NCBI RefSeq assembly: GCF_944327115.1
Contig: NZ_CALVGS010000047.1
Location: 1-52,793 of the forward strand
Reading direction: 5' to 3'
DNA from: an uncultured Traorella sp.
GTDB taxonomy: Bacteria; Bacillota_I; Bacilli_A; Erysipelotrichales; Erysipelotrichaceae
DNA: 52,793 nucleotides
Shown: piece after piece, positions 8,696 to 22,092 of the stretch
Numbering within the stretch: the first letter of the stretch is position 1
How the letters are laid out: every line of letters starts with the position of its first letter
Made by a program: the position numbers and the translations under genes
The notes under the pieces: model-generated
What the model saw: only the letters and a program-made list of their open reading frames with translations
What the model was told of the DNA's origin: nothing
Database searches by the model: none

Positions 8696-9178
8696 ATGAA
8701 ATATTGTGTTGAATGTGGTACAAAGCTGATTTATAAAGAACTTGAAAATGAAGGAATGATTCCTTATTGTGAAAAATGTCATGAATATCGTTTTCCTATT
8801 TTTTCAAGTGCTGTAAGCATGATCATCTTAAATCCTGATAAAAATAAAATACTGCTCATCAAGCAGTATGGCAAACCATCTTATATATTAGTCGCCGGCT
8901 ATATCAATAAAGGCGAAAATGCACTTGAAGCTGTCAAACGTGAAGTTTTTGAAGAAGTACATTTGCATGTGGATGAATTAACATTTAATTCCAGCGAATA
9001 TTTTGAACCGACAAATACTTGTATGTTTAATTTTTCATGTGTCAGTGACAGCGAGGACTTTTCATTAACCAATGAAGTAGATGAAGCAAAGTGGTTTTCT
9101 TTTGAAGAAGCACGTCAATATATCAAAGAAAACTCATTAGCTAAAAGATTTCTGATGCATTATCTTGATCACCAATAA
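8696..9178 (+). CDS. NUDIX hydrolase with N-terminal zinc ribbon
   Basis: 160 residues. An N-terminal zinc ribbon (CVECGT at residues 4-9, CEKC at about 25) is followed by the Nudix box INKGENALEAVKREVFEEV (about residues 75-93) with the REVFEE metal core. Zinc-ribbon NUDIX proteins include NADH pyrophosphatase-like enzymes; the substrate is not evident. The divergent promoter region with the upstream gene is only 64 bp. Its TAA stop (9176-9178) directly abuts the stop codon of the convergent acetyltransferase gene (9179), with no intergenic base. Confidence 0.85.
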   Translation: MKYCVECGTKLIYKELENEGMIPYCEKCHEYRFPIFSSAVSMIILNPDKNKILLIKQYGKPSYILVAGYINKGENALEAVKREVFEEVHLHVDELTFNSSEYFEPTNTCMFNFSCVSDSEDFSLTNEVDEAKWFSFEEARQYIKENSLAKRFLMHYLDHQ

Positions 9179-9730
9179 TTATTTATTCTCTCTTATGATC
9201 CTGCATGGATTGCCCGCAGCTATCACATTAGCCGGTATATTTTTGGTGACGACACTTCCGGCACCGATAATCGTATTATCACCAATTGTGATACCCGGAA
9301 GGATCGTACAATGTCCGCCGATCCAGACATTTCTGCCAATCGTCACCGGTTTTCCAAACTCTACATCCTGTTCCCTTTCTTTCGCATCTAAAGCATGTGC
9401 TGCGGTATAAATATGCGTACCGGGACCGATCAGCGTATGTTCACCTATTTTGATCGGACATACATCTAACAGTACACAGCCATAATTCATCATTACATTT
9501 TTTCCTAAATAAATGTTATAGCCATAATCACAGAAAAAAGGTGGTTTGATCCAAAAATTACCTTCTGTATGCAATAGCTTTCTCATCCGTCTTGATCGCA
9601 TATTGATTTCGTTCAAGGCTTTTTTATTATAACTACTACAAATGCGATTGGCCTTAAAACGTTCAAGAACTAATTGGGGATCAGCCGCATTATAGATTTC
9701 ACCACGTATCATCTTTTCTTTTTCACTCAT
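9179..9730 (-). CDS. Maltose/galactoside-type O-acetyltransferase
   Basis: 183 residues, the usual size of Maa/LacA/NodL enzymes, from ATG 9730 with GGAGAAGATATT upstream. The N-terminal maltose-acetyltransferase helix region ([18 protein letters not shown]) is followed by left-handed beta-helix hexapeptide repeats ([40 protein letters not shown]) with the catalytic histidine in TAAHALD (about residue 112). It transfers acetyl from acetyl-CoA to a sugar hydroxyl. An in-frame extension back to 9841 runs through a hairpin and the inverted repeat of the adjacent RNA element and is not counted. Confidence 0.9.
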   Translation of the reverse strand: MSEKEKMIRGEIYNAADPQLVLERFKANRICSSYNKKALNEINMRSRRMRKLLHTEGNFWIKPPFFCDYGYNIYLGKNVMMNYGCVLLDVCPIKIGEHTLIGPGTHIYTAAHALDAKEREQDVEFGKPVTIGRNVWIGGHCTILPGITIGDNTIIGAGSVVTKNIPANVIAAGNPCRIIRENK

Positions 9731-9780
9731 AATATCTTCTCCTTTTGGCATCTCTATTATATACGATAAAATATCAAAAT

Positions 9781-9805
9781 GCTCATGTAAATCATCTACA
9801 TGAGC
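9781..9805 (-). terminator. Terminator-like hairpin ending the structured RNA
   Basis: 9-bp perfect arms GCTCATGTA and TACATGAGC. On the minus strand they are followed by ATTTTGATATTTT. The hairpin lies between the RNA element and the acetyltransferase gene. Confidence 0.55.
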
Positions 9806-9822
9806 AAATGAATGATCCTTGA

Positions 9823-9843
9823 TCTTTGACAAATGTATCATTG
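9823..9843. repeat. 21-bp inverted repeat, left arm
   Basis: Exact reverse complement of 10354-10374. It reads TCTTTGACAAATG then TATCATTG on the plus strand. It closes the structured block 9844-10353. Confidence 0.9.
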
Positions 9844-10353
9844 GTGTTCCTCACACTAAGCATTCGGTTAAGGGCGTTATTCTGTCAAGAGAACTGTGAT
9901 TCCTTGCAAGTGAGCGACACTTACGCGATCACAGCTAAGCGTTAGCTTCAAAGCTCTGAGTCCTCCTGGGACCAACGTTCAGGGACATAGGATTTCCATA
10001 TGCTGATATAACCTTTGTGCAGCTTTCCCCTACTTGTACGATCACCCTGACTTATAGAACATTACTGTTCATCAACTGCAAAGGGCTTATTTGGTATCTA
10101 TAGCTAGTCACTGGCTACCACCCCATTGACATTACTACCCTACACGTACACTGTACTGTCGGCGATGACCCCGTCTGGATGATCTACATTACGATAATAA
10201 CCGAACCCCACTTCAGACTTGTTTTTGAGTGTTATCACTCATTCAAAGACAGCATTACTGATGCCTCAACGATACCCTTTAAGAGCCTCCCCTTAAACTC
10301 ATCGATTCAAGCCTGATCCTTATAGGAGTGTCCCTCCTATCTTTCATAAGGTT

Positions 10354-10374
10354 CAATGATACATTTGTCAAAGA
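10354..10374. repeat. 21-bp inverted repeat, right arm
   Basis: Exact reverse complement of 9823-9843. Sequence identity ends at both edges of the 21 bp. Confidence 0.9.
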
Positions 10375-10400
10375 CCAGCAGGATTTCCTCCTGCATGATT

Positions 10401-10406
10401 ATTATA
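10401..10406 (-). promoter_or_regulatory. -10 element for the structured RNA
   Basis: A perfect TATAAT on the minus strand, placing transcription start near 10394, right at the base of the first hairpin. The matching -35 at 10424-10429 (TTTTAT) is weak. Confidence 0.4.
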
Positions 10407-10452
10407 ATTAAATTTCAATAAAAATAAAATGGTCAGATTCTTTTTATTAATG

Positions 10453-10517
10453 ACCCCTTTTTTTATTATATTTAAAGCACTTATTTATTATTTTATATTG
10501 AAATATAACCCCTTTTT
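10453..10517. repeat. Direct repeat ACCCCTTTTT in the WYL gene promoter
   Basis: Copies start at 10453 and 10508, 55 bp apart (about five helical turns). The second copy lies in the -35/-10 spacer. Candidate autoregulatory operator pair for the RHH-WYL protein. Confidence 0.4.
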
Positions 10518-10526
10518 AGGTATATT
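10498..10526 (+). promoter_or_regulatory. Promoter of the RHH-WYL gene (leaderless)
   Basis: TTGAAA (10498-10503), 17-bp spacer, TATATT (10521-10526), then only six bases before the ATG at 10533. There is no Shine-Dalgarno sequence at usable distance, so the transcript should start at or next to the start codon. Confidence 0.6.
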
Positions 10527-10532
10527 ATTACT

Positions 10533-11558
10533 ATGAGCGAAAAAATAAAAATATATCTTACAAATGAATTAAAAGAAACATTATTAAAGGATGCTTCAAA
10601 TTTCGGATTTTTAAAATCAAACGGTGATGTGAATATCAATAATTTCATCAATACGTTGATTGTCAATTACTATGAAGAACACCAGAATAAACAAAAATAT
10701 TTATATGCTTCGATTCAGAATATCCTCAGCCATTCCTCTCTTTCTGTTGAAGAAAGAAATCGTCTTTCAGAAGAAATTACTCATGAGCTTCAAACTATTA
10801 AAAATAATCAAGGATCAAAAAAAGCATCTGCTTCTATATCCTTCAAACCAACAAAAAACTCTGAAACTGCTGTTGAGTATATTGAAAGAGTCTTATTACA
10901 GAATCATAGCCTATCTTCTTATTATGCTTCCATGTTTGCCTCTTATGCATCTTTACCGCAAGATAAAAGAGAACTGATTCTTTTCAAAGATATCAATGAC
11001 ATCATTCAGAAAGTTATTGAAAGTAAACAAACGATCATCTTCACCATGAATCAGGGAAATGATAAATATATGGCAGCTCCTTATAAGATTGCCGCTTCAT
11101 ATGAGGAATTGCATAACTATGTACTGGCTACCATCCTCAGCTATAATGATGCTTTGACACAGCAGCCTTCAACCTTCCGGCTTTCTAAGATCGAACGTCT
11201 TAGTATCCATGAACAAAAATATGCGTTTCATGAAGAAGAAATAAATGTCTATACCAGAGCTTTACGTAATGGTGTCCAATTCATTTATCATTCTAATGAC
11301 CAGCCTATCAAGGTACATCTCAATGAACCTTATGGAAAAAGAATGTTTGAACGCTTTTATGTTCATCGCCCTCTCCCTACTAAAATCGAAGGAAATGATT
11401 ATTATTTTGACTGTTCCTATAACCAGCTGATCAATTATTTTGCACGCTTTGGAAGCAATGCAGTCATTGAATACCCAACAGATCTTGCCCAAAGAATGGC
11501 AAAGCTTCATTTCTGGGCATACAAAAAATATAATTATAAGCCTGAGCATCAGGAATAA
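10533..11558 (+). CDS. RHH-WYL domain transcriptional regulator
   Basis: 341 residues. The N-terminal 50 residues (IKIYLTNELKETLLKDASNF, then NNFINTLIVNYYEE) have the strand-helix-helix pattern of ribbon-helix-helix DNA-binding proteins. From about residue 180 the protein fits a WYL ligand-sensing domain: MAAPYKIAASYEELHNYVLA, then FRLSKIERLSI, and a C-terminal WCX-like part (FARFGSNAVIEYPTDLAQRM). WYL regulators sense ligands or nucleic acids and often control defence or mobile genes. RHH-WYL fusions are less common than HTH-WYL. It stands alone, next to the structured RNA element, on the opposite strand to its neighbours. What it regulates, apart perhaps from itself, cannot be read from the sequence. 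Confidence 0.7.
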   Translation: MSEKIKIYLTNELKETLLKDASNFGFLKSNGDVNINNFINTLIVNYYEEHQNKQKYLYASIQNILSHSSLSVEERNRLSEEITHELQTIKNNQGSKKASASISFKPTKNSETAVEYIERVLLQNHSLSSYYASMFASYASLPQDKRELILFKDINDIIQKVIESKQTIIFTMNQGNDKYMAAPYKIAASYEELHNYVLATILSYNDALTQQPSTFRLSKIERLSIHEQKYAFHEEEINVYTRALRNGVQFIYHSNDQPIKVHLNEPYGKRMFERFYVHRPLPTKIEGNDYYFDCSYNQLINYFARFGSNAVIEYPTDLAQRMAKLHFWAYKKYNYKPEHQE

Positions 11559-11562
11559 ACGA

Positions 11563-11606
11563 TAAAACAATAGATGGCTGATATCAATATCCGCCATCTG
11601 TTTTAA
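11563..11606. terminator. Bidirectional terminator between WYL and GH1 genes
   Basis: AGATGGC and GCCATCT arms with flanking A and T tracts, between convergent genes ending at 11558 and 11616. The inner part (TGATAT/ATATC) extends the stem. Confidence 0.7.
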
Positions 11607-11615
11607 TATCATCTA

Positions 11616-14982
<3,367 letters not shown>

Positions 14983-14986
<4 letters not shown>

Positions 14987-16917
14987 TTTACATTCACCCC
15001 CGCAAAATATCCGTCATTGACAGCTTCAATCACCGTTGCAACGCTCCGGCAATCGCCAATCATCGTTGTTTCCGGTGTCACGCCATATAAACCATAAGCT
15101 TCTTTTTTCTTTGAACGTAAGCCAACGCTAAGGAATACCTGATCTGCTTCGATAAAGCTCTTATTTCCTTCACGATCTTCCACAAATACACCTTGCTCTG
15201 TTATCTCAGTTACTTGTGAGTTCAAATGAACATGCAATTTTTCACACTTCTCCATATGATGACGCAAAGCGATACGATAAAGCTTATTTCCTTTAGCACA
15301 TAACGTATCACTCATCTCAATGATTGATACTTCTTTTCCCTGTTCCGCTAATTCAAGTGCTAACTCTGTACCAATCGTACCACCACCGATCACAACAGTC
15401 TTTCCACAGATATTTTCCAATCCATGCTCATAAGCCTCTACGGCCTGTCTTGCATACTCAACACCTTTGATCGGAGGCGTTATATAATCGGCACCGATTG
15501 CGATGATAACATCATCCGGCTGCAATGATTCCAAAAGTTTCTGATCAGCATTAGTAGAAAGCATGACTTTGACATGGCTTTTCTCAATATGATGAATCAG
15601 ATATTCTTTAAATTTACGTAAATCTTCTTTATAAACACCCTTATCCGCCACATTGAGCTGCCCGCCTAACACATCCGCTTTTTCAATCAGGGTCACATGA
15701 TGTCCTTTCGCATCTGCACTCAATGCCGCCTTCATGCCTGCAGGGCCACCGCCGACAACGACGACATTTCTTGGATGATCACTTTTTTCTTCCTTTAACG
15801 GAACTCGATTTTCTCTTCTAAATCTTGGATTGACCGAACACTGGACATTGGCATGTTCCGTAGCTATATGATAACAATTTAAACAGCGCAAACAAGGTAC
15901 GATCTCTTCATCCAAACCTTTCTCCGCCTTTAATGGCCAATAAGGATCAGCCACTAATTGTCTTCCCAGCATGACCGCATCAATTTTTCCTTCACCGATC
16001 AACTCATCACAAATTTTCGGATCTGAAACACCACCGACAAGACATACCATGGCCCCTGTTTCTTTCTTTACCCTTTGCGCAAAATCAAGATTGTAATACC
16101 GTGGTTCAAAAATCGTGGTATGCGTATATACATTGGCCTCATAATGATCAACATCCCCACCATAACAATCCATACCGGCAGAAATATTAAAGATATCAAC
16201 GATATCCTTCACAGAATCAATAAAATAAAGCATATCATCTTCACAATAAGTTTCAGGAATCACCAATTGACGAGAAACACGTACCATGATCGGATAGTCC
16301 TTACCTACTGTTTTTCTAACAGCAAGCAATGCTTCTCTGGCAAAACGCGTTCGATTTTCCACGCTGCCGCCATATTCATCACTGCGTTGATTCCATACAG
16401 GAGATAAAAAGATCGAGCATTGTGAATCATGACCAAAATGAAGCATGATCATACGGATTCCAAAATCCTTTGCCTTCTTGCATTCTGCACATAAAGCATC
16501 AATTTGGGCACGCATCTGTTCATGAGTCATCGCCTTAGCCTTCTCACCCGTATAAGCAATGCCATCACTAGGCGCTTGAATCGTACCATCCTCATTTTTC
16601 AGCGGATGAAAACTAAACTCCATGACTCCGACAGCTCCGCTTTCTTCGATCAATGACCAGGTTTCCCGTGTCACATCACGGGCATATTTATCAAAGGGAC
16701 TGGAACATTTCGCAATATCCGCTGTACCATAGCTTGAAACAACGATCGCACTGCTGCCGCCCTGTGCCTTATCCGGTAAAGAAATCCCACCATAGTAAGT
16801 CGAAGATAAAAGCATGGCTCTTGGTACCCCCATAGGAGCTGCTATCACTCGGTTTTTCAACATCACTCCATTTACCTGTAAAGGAGCAAACAGATTCGGA
16901 TATTTCATTTCTTTCAC
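14983..16917 (-). CDS. FadH/BaiH-type NADH:flavin oxidoreductase (OYE + FAD/NAD domains)
   Basis: 644 residues from GTG 16917 (AGAGGTG 5 bp upstream); ATG at 16908 is the alternative. Residues about 1-330 form the FMN-binding OYE barrel (APMGVPRA; HFGHDSQCSIFLSP; YGGSVENRTRF), followed by a 4Fe-4S site (CLRCLNCYHIATEHANVQC), then FAD (VVVGGGPAGMKAA) and NAD(P) (VVIGGGTIGTELA) Rossmann folds. The family reduces activated C=C bonds: 2,4-dienoyl-CoA, 2-enoates, bile-acid enones, cinnamates or flavonoids. Lying with GH1 enzymes, reduction of plant aglycones is plausible but unproven. It is the first gene of the unit that continues into the broken paralogue and GH1 copy 1. Confidence 0.85.
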
Positions 16918-16948
16918 ACTATCACCTCTGTTATCATTATTTCTAAAA

Positions 16949-16970
16949 TGAAGCTTTCTTTCAAGCTTCA
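16949..16970 (-). terminator. Weak hairpin between small ORF and oxidoreductase
   Basis: TGAAGCTT and AAGCTTCA arms followed on the minus strand by TTTT. It probably ends the short transcript from 17215 before the GTG at 16917. It is short, so efficiency is doubtful. Confidence 0.4.
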
Positions 16971-17008
16971 CTCTTGCACGAGGGTTATGCAACTTTAAAG
17001 AAAATTCA

Positions 17009-17215
17009 TCAGATCTGCCCCGTCACAGTGCAAAAAATATCTTCGATCTCCAATAAGAAAATGATTTTGTAACCAAAATCGTATGCACGATCGTAAAGAC
17101 ATTTATAGGCCTTATGAAGAACACGGTTATAGACTCTCAGATCATGAAGAATGCTGTTCTTCAGATCAGGGAATTCACGGTAATAGAAACGGTTGGAAAG
17201 AGAAAAGACTTTCAA
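17009..17215 (-). CDS. Short ORF, possible N-terminal remnant of a transposase-like gene
   Basis: 68 residues beginning at TTG 17215, six bases after a strong AAGGAG. The protein is basic and helical (VFSLSNRFYYREFPDLKNS then LHDLRVYNRVLHKAYKCLY). The pattern of an opening strand followed by an L-x-VYNRVLHKAY helix recalls the first 60 residues of IS605-type OrfB/TnpB proteins, which are 350-450 residues long, so it may be a 5' fragment. I do not recognise it with confidence. The rest of the 460-bp gap between the oxidoreductase and GH1 copy 2 holds AT-rich promoter-like sequence and the GH1 terminator. Confidence 0.35.
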   Translation of the reverse strand: MKVFSLSNRFYYREFPDLKNSILHDLRVYNRVLHKAYKCLYDRAYDFGYKIIFLLEIEDIFCTVTGQI

Positions 17216-17349
17216 GATGTCTCCTTGATAGAAAAAAGAGTATTCACACAGATATTAATGACACATAAAATCATAATATAAGTATACTTAACTTTTTTCA
17301 TTCTCTTTCATTATCTTCCTGTCCATCAAAATTGAAATTTCCTAATATA

Positions 17350-17377
17350 CAAAAAAAGGAACAACGATCATTGTTCC

Positions 17378-17379
<2 letters not shown>
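17350..17379 (-). terminator. Terminator of GH1 copy 2
   Basis: 9-bp arms AAGGAACAA and TTGTTCCTT (17356-17379) followed on the minus strand by an uninterrupted T-run. Directly after the GH1 stop. Confidence 0.9.
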
Positions 17380-18823
<1,444 letters not shown>

Positions 18824-18942
18824 TTAATTCCTCCTATTCTTTCTTAATTTATAACATTAAAATAAAAATAGGACAATCCTTCAATTTTATAAAATGATGA
18901 AAACATGCATCGTTCCAAAAAAGGTCATGCTTTTCTTCATGA

Positions 18943-18975
18943 AAATGCAGCCAAATGAATGGCTGCATTTTTACT
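18943..18975. terminator. Bidirectional terminator downstream of the AEC transporter
   Basis: AAATGCAGCCA and TGGCTGCATTT arms with A and T tracts on either side, located between the AEC transporter stop (19008) and the GH1 promoter region (18821-18940). Confidence 0.8.
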
Positions 18976-19007
18976 CATTATTTAATATTTAAACAACTAC
19001 TTGTGAT

Positions 19008-19922
19008 TTATGAAAAAAGAATGATCAGGATCGTAAGAGTAATGATACTTATGATCATGCTTAAGGAATTAACAGCTGCCGGTACAGGTGTTTTTGAATC
19101 GATCATGTAAGAATAAACAGGAGCTACTGATGAGATCGGTGCAAATAAGCTTAAAACGATCATCTGTTTTGCGGTAACTTCTACCGGCAAAAAAACAAAA
19201 ACAAAAATTGAGATCAAGATCATCAAGCCATATCTGCCGATCAAGATATCACGGATTTTTTTTACCTGTGATAAATCCAGCTTTATCTCCAATGATATAC
19301 CGATCATGAGCATGGCCAAAAAGGCATTTGCATTACCTGCAATACTTGCGACACTGATCAATTGTTCAGGAATCGTTATATTTAAAAACGAAAGGATGAA
19401 TAAAAGCACATAAGTACAAAACGGTACAGAAGAAAGCAGTCTTTTTATAAACTCAACTACGATCTTTATCCCTCTTGATCGTACGACCATCGAGCTGGCA
19501 ACCGAGTAAGTACCCCCTAAGCACATGATCGCATTTCCCGTATCAAACATTATGACATAGGCCAATAAGCTGGATGGGAAAAAACTTTGAACAAAAGGAA
19601 GCGTAAATGTTCCGATATTATACCCGGACATATTGATCATATATATTGCTTTTTCCATCAAAGATTCCTTTTTGACCATCATATATCCTACAACGATCGT
19701 AATGATATTTGACCCAAAACCAATCAGCAAGGCTAATAACAGTGATGATGAAACTTCAATATGACCGACTGAAGTAAACAGTGCACATGGCAAAGTAACA
19801 TTCATGATTACAAACGATAAAAATCGGGCATGTTCTTTTTGAAAGATTCCCTTTGATTTAAAAACATACCCCATAACGATAATTAAAATAAACCCTATTG
19901 CTTTGATCAAAATATCCAGCAT
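19008..19922 (-). CDS. AEC family transporter (auxin efflux carrier type)
   Basis: 304 residues with about ten hydrophobic segments in two inverted halves, as usual for AEC permeases (typical length 300-320). It opens with a membrane helix (IKAIGFILIIVMGYVFKSKG) and has conserved MNVTLPCALF and NMSGYNIGTFTLPFV stretches. Family members export or import organic acids such as malate or malonate. It follows the HAD gene after a terminator and a 77-bp gap on the same strand, so it may be an end-piece of the yhf-type region. Substrate unknown. Confidence 0.85.
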   Translation of the reverse strand: MLDILIKAIGFILIIVMGYVFKSKGIFQKEHARFLSFVIMNVTLPCALFTSVGHIEVSSSLLLALLIGFGSNIITIVVGYMMVKKESLMEKAIYMINMSGYNIGTFTLPFVQSFFPSSLLAYVIMFDTGNAIMCLGGTYSVASSMVVRSRGIKIVVEFIKRLLSSVPFCTYVLLFILSFLNITIPEQLISVASIAGNANAFLAMLMIGISLEIKLDLSQVKKIRDILIGRYGLMILISIFVFVFLPVEVTAKQMIVLSLFAPISSVAPVYSYMIDSKTPVPAAVNSLSMIISIITLTILIILFS

Positions 19923-19990
19923 ATCTTCACCCCATTTGAATACTGATTTATTTTACCACTTTCTTTTTCAAAATCAATGTTTCATATAAT

Positions 19991-20011
19991 AAAAAGCAAT
20001 CAAAGGATTGC
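19991..20011 (-). terminator. Terminator overlapping the HAD stop codon
   Basis: GCAATC and GATTGC arms around an AAAG loop, with TTTTTATT downstream on the minus strand. The TGA stop of the HAD gene (20002-20000) lies within the hairpin. Confidence 0.75.
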
Positions 20012-20806
20012 CTTGTCCATCAATTCCAGCAATTCTTTGATCACTCCCTGATTTTCATTTGAATCAATTATTTTATCCGCTGCTTTCTTTGCTTCCTCAC
20101 TTGCATTCGCTACTGCATAACCACAGCCTGCCATCGACAACATTTCCACATCATTACCGCCATCGCCAAACGCAATACATTCATCCGGGGATATACCAAA
20201 ATGATCACACAGCTTTAAAAGCGCATTTCCCTTATTCTGATTCTTGATGATCAGATCAATGCATCCCTGACCACCGCTTGTAGACACGATATCAGGAGGC
20301 AATGATAAACCTTCCATCAGCTCTTTTGTTTCATTTATCGGACACATCAAAGCAAATTTCAATATATGATCCCTGACGATGTATGCTTTGAAATCATCCA
20401 CCCGCTTCAGCTTATGATAATAGCGATGTATCTGTTCATAAAAAACAAGACCGTCTTTTTCTAATACATACGCTGAATTTTTTCCACATACGACAATCTT
20501 GATCTGTCTGTATTTCTGAAGCTCTTCTAAAACCATATTAACCGTTTTTGTTTCCATGATACCGCAGTAAAGCTCTTTCCCCTCGCTTATGATCCATGCG
20601 CCATTTTCTGCAATATAGCTGATCTTATCACCATATTCTTCAAAAAAGCTTTTCAATTGATAATATTGATTACCGCTAGCAACGACAAAATGACCGCCTT
20701 TCTGATAGAAATCATTAAAAAACTGATGAAAAGCTTCCCGGTCATATGTCTTATCATGGGTAAGGAAGGTCCCATCCATATCAACAGCTGCCAGCTTTAT
20801 GCTCAT
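20000..20806 (-). CDS. Cof-type HAD phosphatase
   Basis: 268 residues, the normal size for Cof/YbiV-type sugar phosphatases. Motif I VDMDGTFLT (residues 8-16), motif II VASGN (about 42), motif III lysine in LIIKNQNKGNAL (about 190), motif IV AFGDGGNDVEML (about 213). It dephosphorylates sugar phosphates or similar. It overlaps the M28 peptidase gene by 4 bp (ATGA), which makes it part of that transcript and suggests a role in removing phosphate from a pathway product. Confidence 0.9.
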   Translation of the reverse strand: MSIKLAAVDMDGTFLTHDKTYDREAFHQFFNDFYQKGGHFVVASGNQYYQLKSFFEEYGDKISYIAENGAWIISEGKELYCGIMETKTVNMVLEELQKYRQIKIVVCGKNSAYVLEKDGLVFYEQIHRYYHKLKRVDDFKAYIVRDHILKFALMCPINETKELMEGLSLPPDIVSTSGGQGCIDLIIKNQNKGNALLKLCDHFGISPDECIAFGDGGNDVEMLSMAGCGYAVANASEEAKKAADKIIDSNENQGVIKELLELMDKAIL

Positions 20807-22059
20807 GCTTTCTTTTCTTCCTCTTTCTTCTTTTTCAAATCTCTTCCATAATATTTTTCTATTTCTTCTTTCATATTATCCGGAATTTCTTTCGGTACCG
20901 GAATGACATACGCATTCGCCATTTTTTCCACAAAATCACAGATAAAAGAAGTATCCTGAACCAGCATCTGCTCAGATAAATGCTCGATTACATCATAGCG
21001 GGAATGAATTTCACCCGTACCTGATGTAGTGATACGTGCAAAAGAAACGGCCGGTACACCTTTATCAGCAAACGGTGTAGAATCACTGGAATAAACGCCC
21101 TGGGATACTTCGATCGGGAATCCCTTGATCTTTCCAAAATAATCAATGTAATGAACAAGTGACATATCACTTGTACACACGGCAATTCTACGTCCCATGA
21201 TCGATCCGATCATATCTACATTGACGCATAGCCCGATATGCTCCATCTCTTCCTGATGTGCTTCTACATATGCCTTTGAACCTAAAAGTCCCCGCTCCTC
21301 ACTGCCACACCAGATAAGCCGTATGCTGTGTCCTAATTTTTTATCCTTCAATTCTTTCGCAAGACCATACAGACAAACACTTCCTGTCGCATTATCATAA
21401 GCTCCCTTTGAATGCGGAACGGAATCATAGTGAGCGGTGCAAACAAGGATATCATCATTTTCACCTTTTATATCACAAACAAGATTATGGGAATGAACCT
21501 TTTCAATGGTTTGTTTTACAACGATACGGACTTCGCTGGCCCCTTTTGCCACCATTTCCATCGCATCATCTACACGAATATTAACTCCCGGAAGGTTGCC
21601 GAATTCCTGTAAGGTTTCTCTTAATTCTCTTGGATCAAGATCGTTTTCTTCTCTGTCAATGTTTCCATTATATGTGATAAAACCAATGGCTTTTGCTTCT
21701 GTAATGGCCTTGAATGTCTTCATTCCCAAATAACCATTTACCAAGGCAATCTTACCGCTGACCTGTTTCCTGCTGACGGCATTATCGCTTTCAAAATAAC
21801 AAAGATCTCCGGCAAGCCCTTCAGTATTGGTGCAGCCCATATAAGCTGTTGCCTCATATGTTTTCTGATAAGGCTGCAATACCTCCAGTGAAACTTTTGA
21901 TACATGATTGGTGACTACATCAAAAGCTTCGATATGACTTTCCAGACCAATCTTACTCAATTCATCCTGAATGATATGACAGGCTTCTAATTCTTGATCT
22001 GTCCCGCCTATTCTTTCAAAATATAATTTTTCTAATAATTCATATTCATTGCTTTTCAT
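20803..22059 (-). CDS. M28 family metallopeptidase
   Basis: 418 residues. It has a protease-associated insert at about residues 95-190, then the two-zinc M28 core with ligands in TAHYDS (about 215), AYDNATG (about 225), SEERGLLGS (about 257), VDMIG (about 285) and EIHSRYD (about 355). The C-terminus is a lysine-rich tail (about 20 residues). No signal peptide, so it should be cytoplasmic; aminopeptidase or amidohydrolase action on a peptide or N-acyl compound is likely. It lies behind a terminator-like hairpin and an extended -10 (TGCTAGAAT), so it can probably be transcribed partly on its own. Confidence 0.85.
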   Translation of the reverse strand: MKSNEYELLEKLYFERIGGTDQELEACHIIQDELSKIGLESHIEAFDVVTNHVSKVSLEVLQPYQKTYEATAYMGCTNTEGLAGDLCYFESDNAVSRKQVSGKIALVNGYLGMKTFKAITEAKAIGFITYNGNIDREENDLDPRELRETLQEFGNLPGVNIRVDDAMEMVAKGASEVRIVVKQTIEKVHSHNLVCDIKGENDDILVCTAHYDSVPHSKGAYDNATGSVCLYGLAKELKDKKLGHSIRLIWCGSEERGLLGSKAYVEAHQEEMEHIGLCVNVDMIGSIMGRRIAVCTSDMSLVHYIDYFGKIKGFPIEVSQGVYSSDSTPFADKGVPAVSFARITTSGTGEIHSRYDVIEHLSEQMLVQDTSFICDFVEKMANAYVIPVPKEIPDNMKEEIEKYYGRDLKKKKEEEKKA

Positions 22060-22092
22060 GATATTACCTCCATGTTTACTATTCTAGCACGT

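Larger units (their letters stand above)
9781..10394 (-). ncRNA. Candidate large structured non-coding RNA (about 600 nt)
   Basis: Gene-free, richer in G+C than its flanks, with no open frame of note on either strand. Read on the minus strand: a promoter-like TATAAT at 10406-10401; a 5' hairpin GCAGGA/TCCTGC (10394-10378); a 21-bp closing stem made by 10374-10354 and 9843-9823; many internal hairpins (10340-10322 with 7-bp arms; 10241-10226 TGAGTG/CACTCA; 10070-10057 GAACA-GUAA-UGUUC with a GNRA loop; 9947-9933 AGCTAA/TTAGCT; 9934-9894 CTGTGAT/ATCACAG enclosing a second 7-bp helix); then a terminator-like hairpin GCTCATGTA/TACATGAGC (9805-9781) followed by a T-rich run. This layout fits an independent ornate RNA of the ROOL/GOLLD size class. 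The alternative is a non-autonomous mobile element with 21-bp terminal inverted repeats. Confidence 0.6.

Noticed and set aside
9731-9841. In-frame N-terminal extension of the acetyltransferase to 9841
   Set aside because: It runs through the terminator-like hairpin and the 21-bp inverted repeat, has no ribosome site, and the family start matches ATG 9730 behind GGAGAAG.
9844-10353. Group II intron
   Set aside because: No reverse transcriptase, and I could not find a domain V-like hairpin or a GUGYG start at the edges on either strand.
9823-10374. Autonomous insertion sequence
   Set aside because: No transposase frame on either strand and no obvious target-site duplication outside the inverted repeats; kept only as the alternative to the RNA gene.
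17083-17268. Plus-strand frame opposite the small TTG gene
   Set aside because: No ribosome site and composition of an antisense shadow.
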